From Acididesulfobacillus acetoxydans (lineage in GTDB: Bacteria; Bacillota; Desulfitobacteriia; Desulfitobacteriales; Desulfitobacteriaceae), in contig NZ_LR746496.1 in the NCBI RefSeq assembly GCF_902729405.1, forward strand, positions 3,348,001 through 3,412,000: a DNA stretch of 64,000 nt, read 5' to 3'. Both the position numbers and the translations under genes were made by a program. Below the pieces are notes generated by a model. The model had not been told where the DNA came from. It saw only the letters and a program-made list of their open reading frames with translations, and did not search any database. Below, piece by piece: positions 16,200 through 25,670 of this stretch; the stretch's first letter is position 1; each line of letters starts with the position of its first letter.

Positions 16200-17429
16200 T
16201 TACGCTGCGCGCTTGCGGCTGGCAATGTCAACCCAGACCGCAAACAAGAGGATCAACCCCTTAGCCGCATATTGTAAAGAAGCATCTGCATTCATGAGAC
16301 TTAAACCATTGTCGATGCTGGCCATGACCAAAGCCCCGATAATGGCGCCGTAGACACTTCCTTCCCCTCCCATCGTACTGGCGCCGCCGATGATAGCCGC
16401 GGCGATGGCGTCCAGTTCAAACAGGTTTCCCGCGGAAGCGCCGGCGGCGTTCAAACGGGCCGTGAAAATGATACCGGAAACGGCTGTCAGAGCACCCATA
16501 ATGATGAACAGGAGCATGGTCGTCCGCCGGATGTTGATGCCGGAGAAGCGGGCCGCTTCCTTGTTGCCCCCAATGGCGTAGATGTGCCGGCCGAAAACTG
16601 TCTTCTCAGCAACAAAGTTAAACAACACGGTTAAGGCCATGAGAATCAAAACCGCGTAAGGGATCCCCATATAGTCCGTCATAATGCCAAACACGAAGGC
16701 TATCACCAACGAGGTGACCGCCAGGCGCAGCCCGAACAATTTTCTGTCGGGAACTTCAAAACCATACTTGACTCTGTTTTTCCGCAACCGGATTTGCCAG
16801 AAGACATAAAGACCAATTACCGCCAGCCCCAGCAGGGCACTCGAATCATTGATCGGTGACGTGCTGATCAGCTTCGGCAAATATCCCTGGCCGATTTCCT
16901 TGAAGGAATGATTCATCGGACTGATCGTCGCCCCGCCCGTGACCCTAATGACCAGGCCGCGGAACACCATCATCCCCGCCAACGTGACAATAAAGGCTGA
17001 AACTCCCCTGTAAGCGATCCAATACCCCTGCCAGATACCCACCAAGATACCTGCAGCCAGGGTAATGATGATCACCGGAACGGTACCCATGTTCATGTTG
17101 ACCTGGAGATAACCCGCAATTGCGCCCATCAATCCCACCAGGGAGCCGACCGACAAATCGATGTGTCCGGCCACGATTACTAAGACCATGCCCACCGCCA
17201 AAACGGCAACGCTGACTGACTGCAGAAACAAGTTGGACAGGTTACGCGGCTCAATAAACATGCCACTGGTCAAATACGTGAATACCAGCCAGATACCAAC
17301 CAACAATACGACCATGGTGTACTCGCGCATGTTGGTGCGCAAAGATTGCAGCACGGCCGTTACAAAGGGATCCCCTGCCGTGTTGCGCCCAGTTTCGCGC
17401 TGGACCCCCGTCTCCTTTCGTTTATCCAC
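16200..17429 (-). CDS. monosaccharide ABC transporter permease (XylH/MmsB/GguB type)
   Basis: 409 residues with about 10 membrane segments. The RbsC/XylH family signature VLVIVAGHIDLSVGSLVG is intact, followed by GYWIAYRGVSAFIVTLAGM and the late IAAAIIGGASTMGGEGSV loop. GTG at 17429 with AGGAGG eight bases upstream overlaps the ATPase stop by eight bases, so the two are translationally coupled. The length matches the long multiple-monosaccharide class rather than the 320-residue ribose permease. It forms the channel with the ATPase and lipoprotein genes upstream. Confidence 0.92.
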   Translation of the reverse strand: MDKRKETGVQRETGRNTAGDPFVTAVLQSLRTNMREYTMVVLLVGIWLVFTYLTSGMFIEPRNLSNLFLQSVSVAVLAVGMVLVIVAGHIDLSVGSLVGLMGAIAGYLQVNMNMGTVPVIIITLAAGILVGIWQGYWIAYRGVSAFIVTLAGMMVFRGLVIRVTGGATISPMNHSFKEIGQGYLPKLISTSPINDSSALLGLAVIGLYVFWQIRLRKNRVKYGFEVPDRKLFGLRLAVTSLVIAFVFGIMTDYMGIPYAVLILMALTVLFNFVAEKTVFGRHIYAIGGNKEAARFSGINIRRTTMLLFIIMGALTAVSGIIFTARLNAAGASAGNLFELDAIAAAIIGGASTMGGEGSVYGAIIGALVMASIDNGLSLMNADASLQYAAKGLILLFAVWVDIASRKRAA

Positions 17430-18960
17430 GCTTCATGCCTCCTGTCGCATAGGACATAATCTTCTCCTGGGTGGCTTCGGACGCCGCCATCTCCGCCACT
17501 ATCCTACCCTCGTGCATCACGATGATCCGGTCGCTCATGCCCAGTATCTCGGGCAGTTCGGAGGAGATCATAATAATGCTGACTCTTTGTTTAACAAGAT
17601 CGTTCATAATATGGTAAATCTCGTATTTTGCCCCCACATCGATACCCCGGGTAGGCTCGTCCATGATGAGGACTTTAGGGTTTGTCATCAGCCACTTGGA
17701 CAGGACAACCTTCTGCTGATTTCCTCCGCTCAGGTTCTGCACTCTTTGTTCCAGAGTGGGAGTTTTGATGCGCAGGGAAGAGACAAAGTGATTGCTGTGC
17801 CGGATCACTTCATTTTGATTGATTACCTTCAGCTTGGTCACAGACTCGTAGCTTGCCAGCATGACGTTGTTTTTTATATCCATCATCAACACGAGACCAT
17901 TATTCTTGCGGTCCTCCGAAACGTAGCCCAAGCCAGACTTGATGGCCTCGCGGGGTGTTCCCGGCTTTAGTTTCTTCCCGTCAAGAAAGATCTCGCCGCT
18001 AATCCCTCGTCCGTAAGTTCCAAAAATGCTCGTGGCCAGCTCGGTGCGCCCGGCGCCCATCAGCCCCGCCACTCCCAATATCTCGCCTTGTCTCGCCTCA
18101 AAACTGATGCCCCTAAGGGCAACTTTGTCCGGGACATCCGGATCGTGAACGGTTAAATCTTTGACTTTGAGTATTACCGGACCCGGGACATGCTCCCGGC
18201 GCGGAAAGCGCTGGGTCAACTCCCGCCCCACCATCAAGGAAATGATTTTGTTCTCACTCATATTTTCTGCCGATTCGGTAGCTATGGTTCTGCCGTCACG
18301 CAGAACAGTAATCGTATCGGCAATCTGCAGCACTTCGCTCAATTTATGGGAAATATAAATGCAGGTAACCCCTTTCTTCTTGAGCTCCAGCACGATCTGA
18401 AGCAGGTTGGCGCTTTCGGTTTCCGTCAGTGCGGCTGTCGGCTCGTCCAGAATCAAAATCTCAGCATTCTTGGAAATCGCTTTGGCTATTTCTACCAACT
18501 GCTGCTGCCCAATCCCCAGATTTTTCACCTTGGTGCTTGGGTTGAGCTCCAGGCGAACCTCCCGCAGGGCTCTTTTCGTTAACTCGTAGGTGTTGTTCCA
18601 GTCGACAATACCCCTCCGTGCAATTTCGTTGCCCAAGAAGATATTTTCGCTGACTGTCATCTGCTTTACCAAAGTCAGCTCCTGAAATATGATAGCCATG
18701 CCAGTCTTCTCACTGTCTTTTAAACTACGAAAAGACTGCTCCGCTCCCCTGATGAATATCCGGCCCTCATACTCGCCGGCTGGGTACATCCCGCTGAGTA
18801 TTTTCATCAGAGTGGATTTTCCCGCCCCGTTTTCTCCCACCAGAGCGTGTACCTCACCCCATTTCACCCTCAGGTTAACATCTTCCAGGGCTTTCACCCC
18901 GGCAAACTCTTTCTTAATGCCCACCATTTCCAGCACATAGTCACTCTGGATGCGATCCAT
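17422..18960 (-). CDS. monosaccharide ABC transporter ATP-binding protein (XylG/MmsA/GguA type, tandem ATPase)
   Basis: 512 residues with two ABC domains. Domain 1 has Walker A GENGAGKST, signature LGIGQQQLVEIAKA and Walker B ILILDEPTAAL. Domain 2 has the degenerate loop GLMGAGRTEL, signature LSGGNQQKVVLSKW and VLIMDEPTRGID, the normal asymmetry of sugar importers of the CUT2 class. It energises uptake with the permease downstream and the lipoprotein upstream. ATG at 18960 follows GGGGGGTG. Confidence 0.94.
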   Translation of the reverse strand: MDRIQSDYVLEMVGIKKEFAGVKALEDVNLRVKWGEVHALVGENGAGKSTLMKILSGMYPAGEYEGRIFIRGAEQSFRSLKDSEKTGMAIIFQELTLVKQMTVSENIFLGNEIARRGIVDWNNTYELTKRALREVRLELNPSTKVKNLGIGQQQLVEIAKAISKNAEILILDEPTAALTETESANLLQIVLELKKKGVTCIYISHKLSEVLQIADTITVLRDGRTIATESAENMSENKIISLMVGRELTQRFPRREHVPGPVILKVKDLTVHDPDVPDKVALRGISFEARQGEILGVAGLMGAGRTELATSIFGTYGRGISGEIFLDGKKLKPGTPREAIKSGLGYVSEDRKNNGLVLMMDIKNNVMLASYESVTKLKVINQNEVIRHSNHFVSSLRIKTPTLEQRVQNLSGGNQQKVVLSKWLMTNPKVLIMDEPTRGIDVGAKYEIYHIMNDLVKQRVSIIMISSELPEILGMSDRIIVMHEGRIVAEMAASEATQEKIMSYATGGMKRG

Positions 18961-19175
18961 CGTTTCACCCCCCGTTCAGACGGGGAAGAGGGACACAGCA
19001 TCCGCCATCCCCCTTCCCTTGCCGGAACTTTTCCTGTCCATGACTCGGAGCACTTTCTTGCGGTTTCGTAATTCGGCGGGACTTTTCCATCCTTGCCCAT
19101 TACCTAACGATCATCTTTTACTCATCTTTTACTCTTCATCCGGCGATCATTTCGTGCCCACCGCCTGCCCGCAAT

Positions 19176-20234
19176 CTACTTCTTGTAAACATCCGCTTTT
19201 TTGAGATAGCCGCTGTCAATGAGAACCTTGTCCAAGTTCGATTTCTCGACCACGACCGGTGAAAGTAAAACCGAAGGTACTTCGATTTTGCCGTTGTTAA
19301 TCGTACCGTTCGTCGCGGGAGCTTTTCCTTCAACCATTTTGAGGGCTGCGTCCATAGCCGCTTGGTCTTCAACCCGCGTGTCTTTAAAGACGGTCATAGA
19401 TTGGGTCCCCGCTAGGATCCTTTGGGCTCCTGAGAGGGTCGCATCTTGACCGGTGACGACCACTTTGCCTGCTAAGCCCTGAGCCGCCAACGCCTGAATG
19501 GCGGCCCCAGCCGTATCGTCATTGGGAGCCAAAATCCCCTGAACATTGTTTTTAGCCAAGGTCAGTGCATTTTCCACGATCTTCATCGCGTTGTCCGGCT
19601 GCCATCCCTGAATCGCCTGATCCGCTACGATGTGGATATCTCCTTTGTCAACCAGCGGTTGGATATACTTCATAGCCCCTTTCTTGAAAAGCAAAGCATT
19701 GTTATCCGTGGGATCGCCAGACATGACAATATAGTTCCCTTTTGGGGCATGCTGGGTTAAATACTTCCCTTGTAGTTCACCCACCTTCTCGTTATCAAAG
19801 GAAACGTACAAGTCATCGTCGGCGCCCGTGATGAGGCGGTCAAAAGAGATCACTTTGATTTTAGCAGCGTGGGCTTGCTGAACGATGGCCGCTGCGGCCT
19901 GAGCATCATTAGGCGCTACAATGAGTACTTTAACGCCTTGGTTGATCAGACTTTCGCACTGAGACAGTTGTTGCCCCGAGTCATCGTTCGCGACCTGAAC
20001 CCTGAGATCAATCCCCATCTTTTTCGCGTCCGAAATCATCTGATTCTTGTCCAGAACCCAGACGGCCGTGCTTTGTGTAGGTAAAGACAACCCGATTACC
20101 GGCTTAGGACCCGAGGATTTACCGGAATTACCGGAATTGCCTGAAGACTGGGCCTGGCCGCAACCGGACAAAGCCAACAGAATCAGTGCCACGAGGGCCA
20201 GCCCCGCCCCCCACTTTCTCAACCCTTTTTTCAT
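19176..20234 (-). CDS. periplasmic-type sugar-binding lipoprotein (XylF/ChvE-like)
   Basis: 352 residues. A signal peptide with lipobox ALSGC (cleavage before the Cys near residue 25) anchors it to the outer face of the membrane; a Ser/Gly/Asn linker follows. The Peripla_BP_4 fold has VIGLSLPTQSTAVWVLD, KVLIVAPNDAQAAAAIV, VISFDRLITGADDDLYVSFD and VVVTGQDATLSGAQRI. The resemblance is to xylose/multiple-monosaccharide binding proteins. AAGGGGG precedes the ATG. It heads the transport operon. Confidence 0.93.
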   Translation of the reverse strand: MKKGLRKWGAGLALVALILLALSGCGQAQSSGNSGNSGKSSGPKPVIGLSLPTQSTAVWVLDKNQMISDAKKMGIDLRVQVANDDSGQQLSQCESLINQGVKVLIVAPNDAQAAAAIVQQAHAAKIKVISFDRLITGADDDLYVSFDNEKVGELQGKYLTQHAPKGNYIVMSGDPTDNNALLFKKGAMKYIQPLVDKGDIHIVADQAIQGWQPDNAMKIVENALTLAKNNVQGILAPNDDTAGAAIQALAAQGLAGKVVVTGQDATLSGAQRILAGTQSMTVFKDTRVEDQAAMDAALKMVEGKAPATNGTINNGKIEVPSVLLSPVVVEKSNLDKVLIDSGYLKKADVYKK

Positions 20235-20357
20235 TAAACCGTTCCCCCTTTTTCCTTCGTGTTTTTCACAGGTCTTACGAGATCTTCTTTGGTCTCCGAG
20301 TGCGCTGAGGCATCACCTCCTTCCGTGCTCGTGCACAGTTCGTCGCCCAAAAAACTC

Positions 20358-21431
20358 CTAGTTCCGTGGCAACCCCCCCTCACCGTTGAGCATCTCGATT
20401 AGAACGACTTCCGGCCGGCTGAGAACATAAGGATGCTTCGGCTTCAAGCCGGCCTGGAGGTAGTCAAAGAGAATCCGAATGGGCTGGTACCCCTGCTGAA
20501 AAGAATTCTGAGTGATACAGGCGGTAACGACATTATTCTTCAGTAGACGGCTGACCTCCTCATTCACGTCAAACCCGATGAGCTTAATTTTCCCTTCCCG
20601 GTGTTGATCGACGATGGCCGCCCCCACAGCCGCAGTGCAGGAATTGGTCACGAAGATTCCCCTCAAATCCGGATGATCGCGGATGATTCTCCCCGTCAGC
20701 TCGTAGCATCTTCCGCTGTCGTCCGCGTTCTCCCAAGTCCCCACCGTGGTCATGTTCTCTTGGCCCATGCGGCCCACGACCTCCAGGAATCCTTTCCTTC
20801 TCGCCTCCGTGTCCTGGGTGCTCAGGAACCCGGTCAGGACGCCCACCTCTCCCGCGCCGTCCAGGAACTTGTACATGAGTTCACCCGCCACGCGGCCGCC
20901 TAGATACCCATCCAGCCCTACATAACAAAGCCTCTTGCTGTCGGGAACATCCGTGTTAAAAGTCACCGTCGGGATCCCGGCTTCACTGGCATTATCGATG
21001 AGCGCACGGACGAGATGCGGGTCCGTCGGGGTAATGGCTATGCCCGCCACCCCGTCATTCAAGGCGTCCTCCAGCAGCGCCCTTTCCCTGAAACCGTCAC
21101 GGATCTCAGAAAAATAGAATTTTATCTCAACTCCGAAATCCGCCAGTTCCCCGGCCGCAGTTTCGGTTCCCAGGATCACCTGACCCCAGAAACTCATGGG
21201 CGTCCTCGGCACGATGAAGCCAATCGTATAGCGGTCTTTCTTGACCAGAGCCCTGGCGATCCGGTCCGGCTGATAATCCAGACGCTGCACAGCATCCAGG
21301 ATCAAAGCTTCTGTCTCCGGATTGACCCCCCCGCGTTTATGCAAAACCCGGTCGACCGTGCCCCGGGAAACATTTAGCTTTTCCGCAATATCCTTGATCG
21401 TAACCCTTTTCATCGTCGTTACCTTTTTCAT
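20358..21431 (-). CDS. LacI-family transcriptional regulator
   Basis: About 357 residues. The HTH reads MKRVTIKDIAEKLNVSRGTV followed by DRVLHKRGGVNPET, with the hinge helix near residues 50-60, then a Peripla_BP ligand domain (TIGFIVPRTPMSFWGQVI; GLDGYLGGRVAGELM; IKLIGFDVNEEV). I prefer ATG 21431 (GAGG six bases upstream); ATG 21413 is an alternative. It lies directly upstream of the sugar transporter and methyltransferase cluster and probably senses the imported sugar or a catabolite. RVLHKRGG is the RbsR/galactose-type variant with Arg after Asp. Confidence 0.92.
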   Translation of the reverse strand: MKKVTTMKRVTIKDIAEKLNVSRGTVDRVLHKRGGVNPETEALILDAVQRLDYQPDRIARALVKKDRYTIGFIVPRTPMSFWGQVILGTETAAGELADFGVEIKFYFSEIRDGFRERALLEDALNDGVAGIAITPTDPHLVRALIDNASEAGIPTVTFNTDVPDSKRLCYVGLDGYLGGRVAGELMYKFLDGAGEVGVLTGFLSTQDTEARRKGFLEVVGRMGQENMTTVGTWENADDSGRCYELTGRIIRDHPDLRGIFVTNSCTAAVGAAIVDQHREGKIKLIGFDVNEEVSRLLKNNVVTACITQNSFQQGYQPIRILFDYLQAGLKPKHPYVLSRPEVVLIEMLNGEGGLPRN

Positions 21432-21842
21432 AGAAAACCTCGCCATCGTTTAGTATATCGGAAGGTATCAACCCGGGGGAGAAAAACTGTAACTTCGGCC
21501 ACTTGCAGAAACGTAGCCGAAAGCCAAAGGTGCCGTCTTCCGTGCTCGTGCACGGCCTTTACAGAATATATTCGCGGCCCAACCTGAAATTCCTTCTTGC
21601 CTTTGCGAATTTTCGCGATTTTTTCAGATCTTTTATCCCGCTTCTCGTAAGCCACTATGTCGGTGGCGATAACCTTTTGCGTAGTTCGAACCTTGGCGTG
21701 CCCGCTTCCTAACTGATCATTTCGGCGGGAGAGGGAATACGACCGTACATCAAAAAAACTCCACACAAATTCCGCACATCATACGACGCATCGTGGGAGA
21801 TCCAATTCTACTTTGACATTGGCTACGGCCGCTTCCCGGACA

Positions 21843-21905
21843 TAGAGAGCGTGAGATTTCATTGTATTTGTTGTGCAAGTCGGAACTTGGCTGAATACGC
21901 GGCAT
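21843..21905 (-). pseudogene. truncated Phd/YefM-type antitoxin start
   Basis: MPRIQPSSDLHNKYNEISRS matches the N-terminus of Phd/YefM antitoxins closely. After about 21 residues the frame diverges from the family and no continuation is found in other frames. The ATG has AAAGGGG upstream. It lies directly downstream of a RelE-like fragment, so this is a decayed toxin-antitoxin module. Confidence 0.5.
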
Positions 21906-21929
21906 AAAACTTCGCCCCTTTCCGCATTT

Positions 21930-22117
21930 TGGTATCTCGATATTATAACGACTATACACAAATATCGATATGCGTACAGTAGGAGTTTTTTACCAATCGG
22001 CGGACGAATGGCTAAGCCTGATAACGCTTTGTGAACGCGTTCCCGGACAGATCCTTCTTGCTTGGCGAGGAATTTCACAGAATCACGGTTTAATGTCAGC
22101 TGGCAAATTGAGCTCAT
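21930..22117 (-). pseudogene. degraded RelE/ParE-like toxin
   Basis: The minus-strand frame from 22117 reads LNRDSVKFLAKQEGSVRERV then HKALSGLAIRPPIGK, the first two helices of RelE/ParE toxins. The following beta strands (expected YRYRVGDYRI-like) survive only as YAYRYLCIVVI, and the C-terminus is lost to a frame change. Toxin before antitoxin is the HigBA-type order. Weak evidence individually, strengthened by the adjoining antitoxin start. Confidence 0.45.
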
Positions 22118-22128
22118 GCAAGGCTGCT

Positions 22129-23691
22129 TTAGTCTGAGCGCCCCGGCTGTTCAGGCAAAACCAGATCTCTTTTTTCCAAGGCCTGCATGGCCGGCCCTTC
22201 CAGGACCTCACCGTCCAAGCCAAAGCGCGAACCATGGCAGGGGCAATCCCAGGAGCTTTCGGCGTTATTCCATCGCAGCTCACAGCCGAGGTGGGTGCAG
22301 GTCGTATCTACGGCATGAACCTGCCGTTGTGCGTCTATATAAACTCCGGTTTTTTCCCCATCTACGTTCGCCAAGACCGCTTCTCCGGGTTGCAGGTGGA
22401 TTGCCCCCTGTCCCGGCAGGAGTTTCCCTGCGATTAAATTAAAAGCGACATCAGCGTTTTGGGCAACAAATTGCATAGCAGCGGGAGCCGTAAACCGCGG
22501 CGGACGATAAACGTCTTCCCAGGGGGACTCACCTTTGACAATCAGGTCGCGCAAAAGAAGTCCGGCGACCGTCCCCCCAGTCATGCCCCATTTGCGGAAG
22601 CCAGTGGCCAGGTAAATGTCGGGATGCCCCGCTGTCATCCGTCCGATATAGGGCACATCATCAAGCGTCGAGACATCCTGCGTTGACCAACGCCAGGAAA
22701 ACTCTTCCACAGGGAAAAGTTCTTGTGCAAAAGTCATAAGGTTGTAATAGTGTTCGGCCAAATCCTGGCCGTGGCCGGTTTTGTGCTTTTCGCCGACGAC
22801 GAGAACCCTTTCTCCGTCAGCCGTCGGCAGAGCGCGCAGCGAACGCGCCGGTTGTTCCGCATTTATGTACATCCCACCAGGAAAGGGCACTGCGATCTTG
22901 GCCGCAACGGCATAGGCCCGTTCGGTATAGAGGCGGGTAAAGTAAAGGCCTGGGAAGTTATGGCAAGGGTAGTGGGTCGCGAGAATGACCATCGGAGCCG
23001 TAACTTTCTTTTGATTTACGGTCAGCAAAGTATACGGACCATCCCCTTGAATGTCGACGACTTTGGAGTTCTCAAAAAGGAAACCGCCTTTTTCCCTGAT
23101 TATGGCCGCGAGGGCCAGCAGATACTTGCGCGGGTGAAACTGTGCTTGCGCATCGAAACGTAGGGCGGCTTTAACCGGTAAGGGCAATGGGATCTCCGTT
23201 TGATAAAAGGCCTTAATCCCTAACGCGGCAGCCACCTCTTGCTCCTGCTCTATTTTGGGAATAAGCGTTTCCTCGAGCGTATAAATATAGGCTGCTTGAC
23301 GGCTAAAATCACATTCAATCTTGTTTTCTTCGATCAATTGTGTGACGAAACGAATCGCTTCTTCGTTGGCTTCCGCATACTGCCGGGCTTTTTCTTCCCC
23401 CATTTGGTTTCTTATCTGCGCATAAATCAGCCCATGCTGAGAAGTCAGCTTGGCAGTGGTGTGTGCCGTCGTCCCCCTCACTATCCTATCCGCATCCAGA
23501 ACGACGACGTTCAGGCCCTCGTTCACTAAGAGGTAGGCGGCCGTAATTCCTGCTATCCCTCCGCCGACCACGGCGACATCGGCCTTCCTATCTTCGTCTA
23601 ACGATGGGTAATCCGTCGACGGCGTGGAAATTAGCCAAAATGATTCAGGCCGTTTTGCCATAAACTCATCTGCAAGACCGCGTTTTTCCAT
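22129..23691 (-). CDS. FAD-dependent oxidoreductase (DAO family) with C-terminal Rieske [2Fe-2S] domain
   Basis: 520 residues. The DAO domain begins VAVVGGGIAGITAAYLLVNE (dinucleotide-binding GxGxxG). The C-terminal 100 residues form a Rieske domain with CTHLGC and CPCHGSRF supplying two Cys and two His cluster ligands. This fused architecture is common in Firmicutes and Actinobacteria but its substrate is generally unknown; related DAO enzymes oxidise amines or amino acids. It has no co-directional partner. The ATG at 23691 has only a weak GGTCGG site. A cytoplasmic protein: no signal or membrane segment is seen. Confidence 0.9.
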   Translation of the reverse strand: MEKRGLADEFMAKRPESFWLISTPSTDYPSLDEDRKADVAVVGGGIAGITAAYLLVNEGLNVVVLDADRIVRGTTAHTTAKLTSQHGLIYAQIRNQMGEEKARQYAEANEEAIRFVTQLIEENKIECDFSRQAAYIYTLEETLIPKIEQEQEVAAALGIKAFYQTEIPLPLPVKAALRFDAQAQFHPRKYLLALAAIIREKGGFLFENSKVVDIQGDGPYTLLTVNQKKVTAPMVILATHYPCHNFPGLYFTRLYTERAYAVAAKIAVPFPGGMYINAEQPARSLRALPTADGERVLVVGEKHKTGHGQDLAEHYYNLMTFAQELFPVEEFSWRWSTQDVSTLDDVPYIGRMTAGHPDIYLATGFRKWGMTGGTVAGLLLRDLIVKGESPWEDVYRPPRFTAPAAMQFVAQNADVAFNLIAGKLLPGQGAIHLQPGEAVLANVDGEKTGVYIDAQRQVHAVDTTCTHLGCELRWNNAESSWDCPCHGSRFGLDGEVLEGPAMQALEKRDLVLPEQPGRSD

Positions 23692-23904
23692 CTATTCATC
23701 CGACCTTTTTCGCTTGATCGGTAAAAGAATGCCCGCAGTTTTCAAGTTCTATGCAAGGCTGTGTAAAGGGATACGACGGGTCAGGTAGAGCGGCAACGAC
23801 TGGGGCGGGTATTTCAGCGCCGACTCATTGGGAGTAAACGCAAGAACCGGCATGTGGCTTTGACCGGTTTTGCGACGGGCCGCCATTCCTCGCTAACTGT
23901 TCCC

Positions 23905-24165
23905 CTAGTTCTTATCTATTTCATCCCTACAGAATACAACAATATCACGAGCATAATTCAGTGCTTTACGTGACAGTTCCTTGCTCGGCATCCCTTCAGG
24001 AGTTATTCCTACGATAGCATCAGGATAACGGGTAGGGGCATAATACTGGTTGAGCGTGGCCATTTGAACCATGAAGCCAGAAAAGGAAGAGTCTATCTTT
24101 TTACACAAATTAATGAGTTCTACCAAGTTATGAGTTCTTGGGGAAGAAACCTTGTTATGTATCAA
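23905..24165 (-). pseudogene. HEPN-domain toxin gene, C-terminal part (split by IS)
   Basis: This frame encodes HNKVSSPRTHNLVELINLCK, then LNQYYAPTRYPDAIVG and a final helix ending DEIDKN, the C-terminal two thirds of a HEPN protein. The N-terminal 45 residues are at 25763-25898 on the same strand. Removing the IS and one copy of TTGA joins the halves in frame (...KGFL-IHNKVSS...) to give a 130-residue protein of normal length. The start codon of the fragment (TTG 24165) lies inside the target duplication. Confidence 0.9.
24162..24165. repeat. IS target-site duplication, left copy (TCAA)
   Basis: TCAA at 24162-24165 matches TCAA at 25763-25766. The two flank an element with alignable inverted ends of equal offset, and excision of one copy plus the element restores the HEPN frame. 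Confidence 0.8.
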
Positions 24166-24234
24166 CTATAAAGCCCCCTAACCGAACTTGAGCCATAGCC
24201 CCTTATAGGGTACACTGAAGATGTGGAGGGGGAT

Positions 24235-24564
24235 ATGGTGAAGCGTAATCGATACTCAAAAGAATTTAAGACCGAGGTTCTTCGAGAGGTACGGGAGGTC
24301 GGCAACGCGGTTCCCGTAGCCAAAAAACATGGGATAAGCGTTGGGCTAATCTACCGTTGGGGAAAGCAGAGTGAGCACAAGGCGTGGGGACAGGCTTCGG
24401 ACGAGGCAAAGAAGATAGCGGAGTACCTTCCGTCACCCAAGGAATTTCGCGAGCTCGAGGAGGAAAACGGAAGGCTCAAATCGATTCTTGGAGAAAAGGA
24501 CCTTGAGATCGCAATTTATCAGGATCTTCTAAAAAACCGCCAGCCCGGCTTTCCGAAAAAATAG
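24235..24564 (+). CDS. IS3-family transposase OrfA (HTH_Tnp_1)
   Basis: About 109 residues. KRNRYSKEFKTEVLREVREV then GNAVPVAKKHGISVGLIYRW form the helix-turn-helix, followed by a leucine-zipper-like helix LEEENGRLKSILGEKDLEI that mediates dimerisation. It ends just after the A6 run at 24556-24561. ATG 24235 follows GGAGGGGG closely. OrfA binds the IS ends and is fused to OrfB by frameshifting. Confidence 0.9.
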   Translation: MVKRNRYSKEFKTEVLREVREVGNAVPVAKKHGISVGLIYRWGKQSEHKAWGQASDEAKKIAEYLPSPKEFRELEEENGRLKSILGEKDLEIAIYQDLLKNRQPGFPKK

Positions 24565-25496
24565 AGGTTGCTGAGCAATGGATTGACCGGGGATATGCAG
24601 TAGCTCATGTGCTCAGAATTGTTGGTGTCAGCGAAGCAACGTACTACAACCGAAGGAAATCGGAACAGGTACCTAAGCAGGAGCGTGAAAACAAGGGGGG
24701 ACGCCCACGTCCAGGTTATTGCCGAACCCAAGAGGGCAAGCTAATCAGTGACGAAGAGATCAAAGAATGGCTTCTGGAACTTGTGGCCGGAGAGGAGGCT
24801 GCGTATGGCTACCGAAAGCTCACCTTAAGCTTAAGAAGGCAAAGGAATCTGGTTATCAGCTTTAAAAAAGGCTATCGGCTCTGCAAAGAGCTGGATATTC
24901 TGGAGGCGGCTAAGCGTTTACGAGTCAAGCATCCCCGCCGGATCGCAAGAAATCGAGAGATAACCGCACCGAATCAACTCTGGGAAATGGACATCAAGTA
25001 CGGATACATCCGCGGAGAAGACCGATTCTTCTTTCTCATGGGCATTCTTGACGTGTATGACCGCAGTCTGGTCGATTACCATATTGGTTTAAGCTGCGAA
25101 GGAAAACACGCCGCCCAGACCTTGGAAAGAGCTCTCTGGCGTCGGCGAATATTTGGAAGCTCAAATGAGCCCGTGATCCGGACAGATAATGGGCCGCAGT
25201 TTATTAGTCATATCTTTGAGACCGCTTGTGAAAGTTGGGGTGTAGAGCACGAGAGAATTCCGCCGAAGACACCGAACAAGAACGCTCACATCGAATCGTT
25301 TCACTCCAACCTAGAACGGGAATGCCTCTCAAAACATGAATTTGGCAGTTACGCCGAAGCGTATGAGGTAATCGTTAACTATCTTGACTTCTACAACAAA
25401 CGCCGTTATCACGACAGCCTTTACGACCTGTCGCCTGAAGAATTCCAAGAAAAGCTCAGCAAAGGAGAAATCAAACGCTTTGTGGTGAAAGTTTAA
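24558..25496 (+). CDS. IS3-family transposase OrfB (DDE integrase), expressed by -1 frameshift
   Basis: Reading from the A6 run in the -1 frame gives KIEVAEQWIDRGYAVAHVLR, continuous with the rest, so an OrfAB fusion of about 420 residues is predicted. The DDE triad is intact: WEMDIKYGYI, IRTDNGPQF and KNAHIESFHSNLE. HTH_21 (AYGYRKLTLSL) precedes the core. No stop or frameshift interrupts it, so the element should be active. A stand-alone GTG start at 24609 lacks a good ribosome binding site. Confidence 0.92.
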   Translation, partial: KIEVAEQWIDRGYAVAHVLRIVGVSEATYYNRRKSEQVPKQERENKGGRPRPGYCRTQEGKLISDEEIKEWLLELVAGEEAAYGYRKLTLSLRRQRNLVISFKKGYRLCKELDILEAAKRLRVKHPRRIARNREITAPNQLWEMDIKYGYIRGEDRFFFLMGILDVYDRSLVDYHIGLSCEGKHAAQTLERALWRRRIFGSSNEPVIRTDNGPQFISHIFETACESWGVEHERIPPKTPNKNAHIESFHSNLERECLSKHEFGSYAEAYEVIVNYLDFYNKRRYHDSLYDLSPEEFQEKLSKGEIKRFVVKV

Positions 25497-25542
25497 GTGT
25501 GCTGATGTGCAGCAGAGGGCAGATTCCATCTGCGGATAAACC

Positions 25543-25670
25543 CTTGACAACCGCTTGACTGCGCACAACGGCTGGAGGACTTCAATGTCAAGGGCGGGCG
25601 TAAGCCCGGCAAAGCGGACCCTTTACATTGAGAGGCCGGAAGTTGTAAACTCGGCCAAGCGGTTGTCAAG
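25543..25670. repeat. nested inverted-repeat structure in the IS tail
   Basis: An outer perfect 15-bp inverted repeat (CTTGACAACCGCTTG at 25543-25557; complement at 25656-25670) encloses a second pair (CAATGTCAAGGG / CCCTTTACATTG, 11 of 12) and an inner CGGGC-GTAA-GCCCG hairpin. The 128-bp unit could be a structured RNA or a small nested MITE. Confidence 0.6.
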
